17,669 nt of DNA from WRAI01 sp031549605 (GTDB lineage Bacteria > Bacillota > Clostridia > Oscillospirales > UBA929), in the NCBI GenBank assembly GCA_031549605.1, contig JAVBPM010000015.1, positions 1 through 17,669 of the forward strand, in the 5' to 3' direction. Position numbers and translations under genes: made by a program. Of the stretch, positions 14,365-17,669 are shown piece after piece (position 1 is the stretch's first letter; each line of letters opens with the position of its first letter). Under the pieces are notes generated by a model that saw only the letters and a program-made list of their open reading frames with translations, was not told the origin of the DNA and did not search any database.

Positions 14365-15897
14365 TTGGCCTATCAAGCGCTCTATCGCAAATACCGGCCG
14401 CTGACCTTTGCCGACGTCACAGGTCAAGATGCCGTCACACGTACGCTGGCGCGCCAGGTCGAAACCAACCAAACAACACACGCCTACCTGTTCACCGGCA
14501 CGCGGGGAACAGGCAAAACCTCGTGCGCCAAGATTTTGGCGCGCGCCGTCAACTGTCTTGCCCCACACCACGGCGACCCTTGCAACAAATGCGACAACTG
14601 TAAAGCTATTTTGACCGGACAAGCCACCGATATACTGGAATTCGACGCCGCCAGCCATTCAGGCGTCGACAACATTCGTGCCCTGCGCGACGAAACGGTC
14701 TACAGCCCGGCCGTCATGCAAAAACGCGTTTATATCATCGACGAGGTACACATGCTCAGCATTGGCGCGTTTAACGCGTTGCTGACCATTCTCGAAGACC
14801 CACCCGCCCATGTGCTGTTTATTCTGGCCACGACTGAGACGCACAAGGTGCCCGCCACCATTCTATCGCGCTGCCAGAAATTCCACTTCAAGCGCATCGC
14901 CGCACCGCAAATCGCCACGCGGTTGCAGACCGTGGCACAAGCCGAGGGACTGACACTGCCCGACGACAGCGCCGCATTGCTGGCCGATTGGGGCGACGGC
15001 TCGATGCGCGACGCGCTGTCGCTGCTCGAACGCTGTACCTCACTGTCGCAGCTGACCGCCGCCGACGTAGAGCAGGCGCTCGGCCTGACCGGCAGCAAAA
15101 ACATCACCCAACTGGCCACCGCCATCGGCCAATCCGACAAAGAAGCAACGCTGACGCTGTTCAACCAGTTCTACCGCGACGGCGTCGAGGTCGCCGGCCT
15201 GCTCGACGAGCTGCGCGGCTTGCTGCACCGTCTGTTGGTTTTTCAAGTGCTCAAAGACGACAGCAAGCGGTTGACCGACGAGCAGCTACTGCTGCAACCG
15301 CAGTGGCCAACCGCCCGCCTGACACGCGCCATCGTACTGCTGCAGGAGACGCTGGCCGCATTGCCGCGCAGCGTTAACGTCGGCATTGACGCACAAATCT
15401 GCCTGCTGCGGCTGGCCGACGAGAGCCTGACGGCGCCCGTTGTCAACCTCACCACCGAAGCGCCGGCATCGCCGCCGAAACCCGCGCCTGCCGCAAAACA
15501 AGAACCGACTCCGCCGCCAGCCGCGCCACCGCAATCGGCGCCAGCCAAGGCGCAGCCCGCCGCTGTTACCGGCACAGCGCAGCCGCTGTCCGAATGGAAG
15601 CAAATTGTCGCTTCGCTACAGACAACGCTGCCCGCCTCCGAGCTGTCACACCTCAAACTGGCAACGGCCGCACAGGCCGACGGCCAGCTGGTGATTTATG
15701 CCGACAACCCCTTCGCCGCGCAGCTGCTCAACCGGCCCGTGCTGCTGGACAAGGTCAGCCAAGCCGCCGAAAAGACGCTGGGCAAGCCCATCCGCGCCAT
15801 TGTCGGCAAGGACAAGCCGGCCAGCGCCGCACCCAAGCAGGACGACGACCCGTGGAGCCAACTGGCGCAGTTAAACAATGTAGAAATCATTCCATAA
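14365..15897 (+). CDS. dnaX: DNA polymerase III subunit gamma/tau
   Basis: About 510 residues. The clamp-loader AAA+ module begins MAYQALYRKYRP, with Walker A GTRGTGKT at 45-52, zinc ligands C64, C73, C76, C79, Walker B IIDEVHM at 124-130 and the SRC motif near 168-170. A Pro/Ala-rich linker lies around 365-405, then a C-terminal tau-like domain. It loads the sliding clamp and couples polymerases at the fork. The open frame starts at 14197 inside the SRP RNA and there is an ATG at 14335, but its GAGGA lies flush against it. TTG 14365 has AAGGGGG at a 7-nt gap and gives the family's usual N-terminus, so I choose it. No A-rich slippery site for a gamma frameshift was seen. Confidence 0.95.
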   Translation: MAYQALYRKYRPLTFADVTGQDAVTRTLARQVETNQTTHAYLFTGTRGTGKTSCAKILARAVNCLAPHHGDPCNKCDNCKAILTGQATDILEFDAASHSGVDNIRALRDETVYSPAVMQKRVYIIDEVHMLSIGAFNALLTILEDPPAHVLFILATTETHKVPATILSRCQKFHFKRIAAPQIATRLQTVAQAEGLTLPDDSAALLADWGDGSMRDALSLLERCTSLSQLTAADVEQALGLTGSKNITQLATAIGQSDKEATLTLFNQFYRDGVEVAGLLDELRGLLHRLLVFQVLKDDSKRLTDEQLLLQPQWPTARLTRAIVLLQETLAALPRSVNVGIDAQICLLRLADESLTAPVVNLTTEAPASPPKPAPAAKQEPTPPPAAPPQSAPAKAQPAAVTGTAQPLSEWKQIVASLQTTLPASELSHLKLATAAQADGQLVIYADNPFAAQLLNRPVLLDKVSQAAEKTLGKPIRAIVGKDKPASAAPKQDDDPWSQLAQLNNVEIIP

Positions 15898-15917
15898 CGA
15901 TAAAGGAGAGACTTACA

Positions 15918-16262
15918 ATGGCTAAGAAATTTGGCGGTATGGGCATGGGCGGCATGGCGCCCGGCAACATGATGAAACAAATCCAAAAAATGCAGCAGGA
16001 TATGGCCGAGGCGCAGCAGGCCATCGAAGAAAAGGAATTTACCGCCTCGGTGGGCGGCGGCGTTGTCAGCGCCACGGTCACCGGTGCGCGCAAGCTGGTC
16101 AGCGTCTCGCTGCAGCCCGATGTCGTCGACCCCGAGGACGTCGATATGCTGCAGGATTTGGTCGTGTCGGCCGTCAACGCCGCACTTGAGCAGGCCGAAA
16201 ACGAAATGAACACCTCCATGTCGCGCTTTACCGGCGGCATGTCGCTGCCCGGCCTGTTCTAA
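15918..16262 (+). CDS. ebfC: Nucleoid-associated protein YbaB/EbfC family
   Basis: A 114-residue protein with the family plan: a Gly/Met-rich N-terminus (MAKKFGGMGMGGM), a long amphipathic helix (MMKQIQKMQQDMAEAQQAIEE), a beta core with the diagnostic GGGVVSATVTG, and a C-terminal helix. Family members form a DNA-binding dimer like a pair of tweezers; the gene always travels with dnaX and recR. The ATG at 15918 follows AAAGGAG (15902-15908). A longer in-frame opening back to 15594 lies inside dnaX and is not used. The final stop overlaps the recR start (TAATG). Confidence 0.95.
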   Translation: MAKKFGGMGMGGMAPGNMMKQIQKMQQDMAEAQQAIEEKEFTASVGGGVVSATVTGARKLVSVSLQPDVVDPEDVDMLQDLVVSAVNAALEQAENEMNTSMSRFTGGMSLPGLF

Positions 16263-16873
16263 TGGCCTCCCCCCTCTTTCCCGTCGCCGTCCAGCAGCTG
16301 ATTGAGCATTTTGCCAAGCTGCCCGGCGTTGGGCGCAAATCGGCGCAGCGCATGGCTTTTTCAGTGCTCAACCGCCCCGCCGACGACGCAACGGCCTTTG
16401 CCAACGCCATTTTGCAGGCCAAGAACACGGTCAAGTCGTGCACCCTCTGCCAAAACCTGACCGACGCCGAGCTGTGCCCACTCTGCCGCGACGAGCGTCG
16501 TGACGCCAGCACCGTCTGCGTCGTCGCCGAGTCGCGCGACGTCGTGGCCGTCGAGCGCACGCGCGAGTACCGCGGCCTGTACCATGTGCTGCACGGCGTC
16601 ATCTCACCGCTCAACCACGTCGGGCCCGACGACCTGACCGTCAAGCAGCTGCTCAAGCGCGTCAGCGAAAACGACATTCGCGAAATCATCATGGCCACCA
16701 ACCCAGACACCGAGGGCGAGGCCACGGCGCTCTACTTGGCCAAGCTGCTCCATCCGTTCGGCGTCAAAATCACACGGCTGGCCTACGGCATCCCCATGGG
16801 CAGCCACCTCGAATTTGCCGACGAAATCACGCTGTCCAAAGCGCTGCAAGGCCGCACCATTGTGGCCGAATAA
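16262..16873 (+). CDS. recR: Recombination mediator protein RecR
   Basis: A 203-residue protein of standard length. A helix-hairpin-helix (LPGVGRKSAQRMAF) is at 20-33, the zinc finger C60, C63, C72, C75 follows, and the Toprim domain starts at CVVAESRDV with a second acidic cluster NPDTEGEAT near 147-155. A Walker-B-like C-terminal segment completes the ring-forming subunit. RecR works with RecO (and RecF) to load RecA on SSB-coated gaps. The ATG shares its A with the ebfC stop, and no ribosome site is visible just upstream, so translation probably depends on re-initiation after ebfC. A strong terminator hairpin follows 14 bp after the stop. Confidence 0.97.
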   Translation: MASPLFPVAVQQLIEHFAKLPGVGRKSAQRMAFSVLNRPADDATAFANAILQAKNTVKSCTLCQNLTDAELCPLCRDERRDASTVCVVAESRDVVAVERTREYRGLYHVLHGVISPLNHVGPDDLTVKQLLKRVSENDIREIIMATNPDTEGEATALYLAKLLHPFGVKITRLAYGIPMGSHLEFADEITLSKALQGRTIVAE

Positions 16874-16886
16874 CCCCATATGTAGC

Positions 16887-16917
16887 AACAGCCCGGCACA
16901 CCGTGCCGGGCTGTTTT
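16887..16917 (+). terminator. Intrinsic terminator after recR
   Basis: A 13-bp perfect GC-rich stem (AACAGCCCGGCAC / GTGCCGGGCTGTT, loop ACC) runs into TTTT counting the stem end. It begins 14 bp after the recR stop and directly abuts repeat copy 2. The same 31-bp sequence recurs in the same orientation on the other side of the repeat. Confidence 0.85.
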
Positions 16918-17164
16918 CAGCGTGTCAAAAAACTTGTTTTTTGACACGCTGGCAGACTGACAAGGAAGTGCGCAGGCAAAAAAACGCTGTCCGTCGGCGT
17001 ACGATGGTACGCTAGGACAGCGTTTCTGCAGTAAGTAAAACCATTGTGGCGCAGCGACCTTGTCGTAGCGCCGCAAACTATTAGCCGAGAATCAAAAGCA
17101 GCCTTTTGTCGCCGTTTTCTCTCTTTTCTGACGCTGGTTTTACGGTGCGCGCTTTTTTGACAGT
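16918..17164. repeat. Hairpin-rich ~248-bp repeat element, copy 2
   Basis: This is the partner of 4363-4610, same orientation, colinear with only single-base length differences. The end hairpin is perfect here (CAGCGTGTCAAAAAAC with GTTTTTTGACACGCTG, 16918-16951). The central 13-bp stem and its inner GCGTAC/GTACGC stem are unchanged. The third hairpin (17044-17076) differs at several bases but still folds, with a G-T wobble. The right end again reads TTTTTTGACAGT. It fills most of the 341-bp gap between convergent recR and the small - strand gene. The reading frame on the - strand (84 codons) is shifted relative to copy 1 by an A-run length change, arguing for a non-coding element. Confidence 0.87.
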
Positions 17165-17166
17165 AT

Positions 17167-17201
17167 GGCAACAGCCCGGCACACCGTGCCGGGCTGTTGC
17201 C
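17167..17201. terminator. Terminator-like hairpin flanking repeat copy 2 on the right
   Basis: A 16-bp perfect stem (GGCAACAGCCCGGCAC / GTGCCGGGCTGTTGCC) with loop ACC. It is the same hairpin as at 16885-16915, extended by three pairs. It lies 13 bp beyond the stop of the small gene on the - strand and could serve as its terminator, though no T-run follows on either strand. Confidence 0.65.
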
Positions 17202-17214
17202 TATTCAAATAAGT

Positions 17215-17436
17215 TTACTTCTTGTCCAGCATCTTCTCAATTGCATCAGGCACGTCAATGCCCAGCGCGTTTTCAACGGTATCCACGATGCCGCCGCTCT
17301 TATAATCGTCCTGCTTGTTGGCGTCTTGCTTGTCGTCTGACTTGGCGTCGTCTTTGCCGCCCAACCCCACAACGTCCTTGACCTTGTCAATCGCGTCGCC
17401 GCCGACAAGCCCACCAATGATGTCCTCAATGCCCAT
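17215..17436 (-). CDS. Small hydrophilic protein of unknown function
   Basis: A 73-residue protein I do not recognise. It has a Gly-rich N-terminal amphipathic segment (MGIEDIIGGLVGGDAIDKVK), a low-complexity Asp/Lys/Gln middle (about 28-46) and a C-terminal helix-like segment (DTVENALGIDVPDAIEKMLDKK). There are no cysteines, no membrane helix and no signal peptide. It is supported as a real gene by a near-consensus promoter, AGGAGG (17445-17450) 8 nt before the ATG, and a hairpin after the stop. The two ends share a hydrophobic/acidic pattern, so a short helical hairpin with a disordered linker is possible. Confidence 0.75.
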   Translation of the reverse strand: MGIEDIIGGLVGGDAIDKVKDVVGLGGKDDAKSDDKQDANKQDDYKSGGIVDTVENALGIDVPDAIEKMLDKK

Positions 17437-17469
17437 GGTAATGCCCTCCTACAATATATGTTGCACAGA

Positions 17470-17498
17470 ATTATAGCATAACGCGCTCAAAATGTCCA
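17470..17498 (-). promoter_or_regulatory. Sigma-A promoter of the small gene
   Basis: On the - strand: TGGACA (17498-17493), a 17-bp spacer, and a perfect TATAAT (17475-17470) with an extended -10 TGC. Predicted start near 17463 gives a leader of about 27 nt. Confidence 0.8.
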
Positions 17499-17570
17499 GG
17501 CCTCGTCCAACTGCGGATCATCTTGACATGTAGGATTACAATAGAAGTGTTACAGGAGGAATAAAAAGGT

Positions 17571-17641
17571 AGCGAATAGGCGAACCAAGTGATAAGGTTG
17601 AGTTACCACACAACAACCGGTCAGGAGGTCACCTATTCGCT
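17571..17641 (+). repeat. Inverted repeat in the leader of the right-edge gene
   Basis: AGCGAATAGG (17571-17580) is perfectly inverted as CCTATTCGCT (17632-17641), and similarity continues imperfectly to about 15 bp. The right arm ends at the base before the ATG and partly covers its AGGAGG (17623-17628). A second AGGAGG at 17554-17559 is not followed by a start codon, and TTGACA is present at 17523-17528 without a clear -10 at 17 bp. It could be a translation-blocking leader hairpin, or the terminal repeat of an insertion sequence. Confidence 0.5.
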
Positions 17642-17669
17642 ATGGATAAGATAACACAAACCAGTCGGT
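17642..17669 (+). CDS. 5' end of an unidentified gene, cut by the window edge
   Basis: Only nine codons are visible (MDKITQTSR, then the window ends). The start is supported by AGGAGG at 17623-17628, 13 nt upstream, a rather long gap. The product cannot be named. The inverted repeat in front would fit a transposable element's first gene, for example an accessory protein of an IS66-type element, but that is speculation. Confidence 0.4.

Noticed and set aside
15430..15600. Possible dnaX frameshift site for a gamma form
   Set aside because: The linker region has no A-AAA-AAG-type slippery heptamer; the runs seen are short and interrupted.
15594..15917. Upstream in-frame extension of ebfC
   Set aside because: It lies within dnaX in another frame; ATG 15918 has a good ribosome site and the conserved MAKK start.
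16917..17171. 84-codon frame on the - strand inside repeat copy 2
   Set aside because: Same reasoning; it also begins within the flanking hairpin region and lacks a ribosome site.

Overview
This window looks like chromosome of a GC-rich, Gram-positive anaerobe of the Clostridia, most plausibly an Oscillospirales-type gut bacterium; this is inference. The supporting signs are near-consensus AGGAGG ribosome sites with frequent GTG/TTG starts, a long Bacillus-type SRP RNA directly upstream of dnaX-ebfC-recR (a cluster typical of Firmicutes), a YwlE-like arginine phosphatase, and a type IV pilus operon with no secretin or pilotin genes. No tRNA, rRNA or CRISPR array was seen.

Layout. (1) 1-2636, + strand: the 3' end of polA, then a tightly coupled run of a low-molecular-weight phosphatase, rimI and tsaD, with ATGA overlaps between the last three. 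(2) 2637-3324: a 223-bp regulatory gap (a perfect DnaA box, a palindrome and a consensus sigma-A promoter) and a flavodoxin-like gene. It converges on, and overlaps by 26 bp, an AI-2E/YtvI-type membrane protein gene on the - strand. (3) 4332-4641: a hairpin-flanked repeat element. (4) 4660-12455, all - strand: a type IV pilus operon read pilB, pilT, pilA, pilD, pilC, a pilM-pilN fusion, pilO. It is driven by a strong extended -10 promoter at 12542-12570 and ends at an intrinsic terminator at 4332-4362. (5) 12722-13963, - strand: a YbdG-like mechanosensitive channel, divergent from (6) the + strand unit ffs (SRP RNA)-dnaX-ebfC-recR. (7) 16887-17201: a second copy of the hairpin-flanked repeat. 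(8) A small acidic/lysine-rich protein gene on the - strand with its own promoter, and at the right edge the first codons of a + strand gene behind an inverted-repeat leader.

How the genes work together. PilB (extension ATPase, with two c-di-GMP-type MshEN motifs) and PilT (retraction ATPase) act on the PilC platform to polymerise or retract PilA, which PilD cleaves and methylates. The PilM-PilN fusion and PilO form the membrane alignment complex. RimI and TsaD are the usual translation-quality neighbours. ffs, dnaX, ebfC and recR combine protein targeting, replication clamp loading and recombinational repair in one transcription unit.

The most unusual signal is the pair of ~248-bp repeats at 4363-4610 and 16918-17164. 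They are about 90% alike by eye, rich in conserved nested hairpins, and both sit at gene ends. Each is bracketed on both sides by a terminator-like hairpin whose stem sequence is the same on the two sides of a copy but completely different between copies. This suggests an element that enters transcription terminators and duplicates the whole terminator stem-loop, or one that is maintained with paired terminators.
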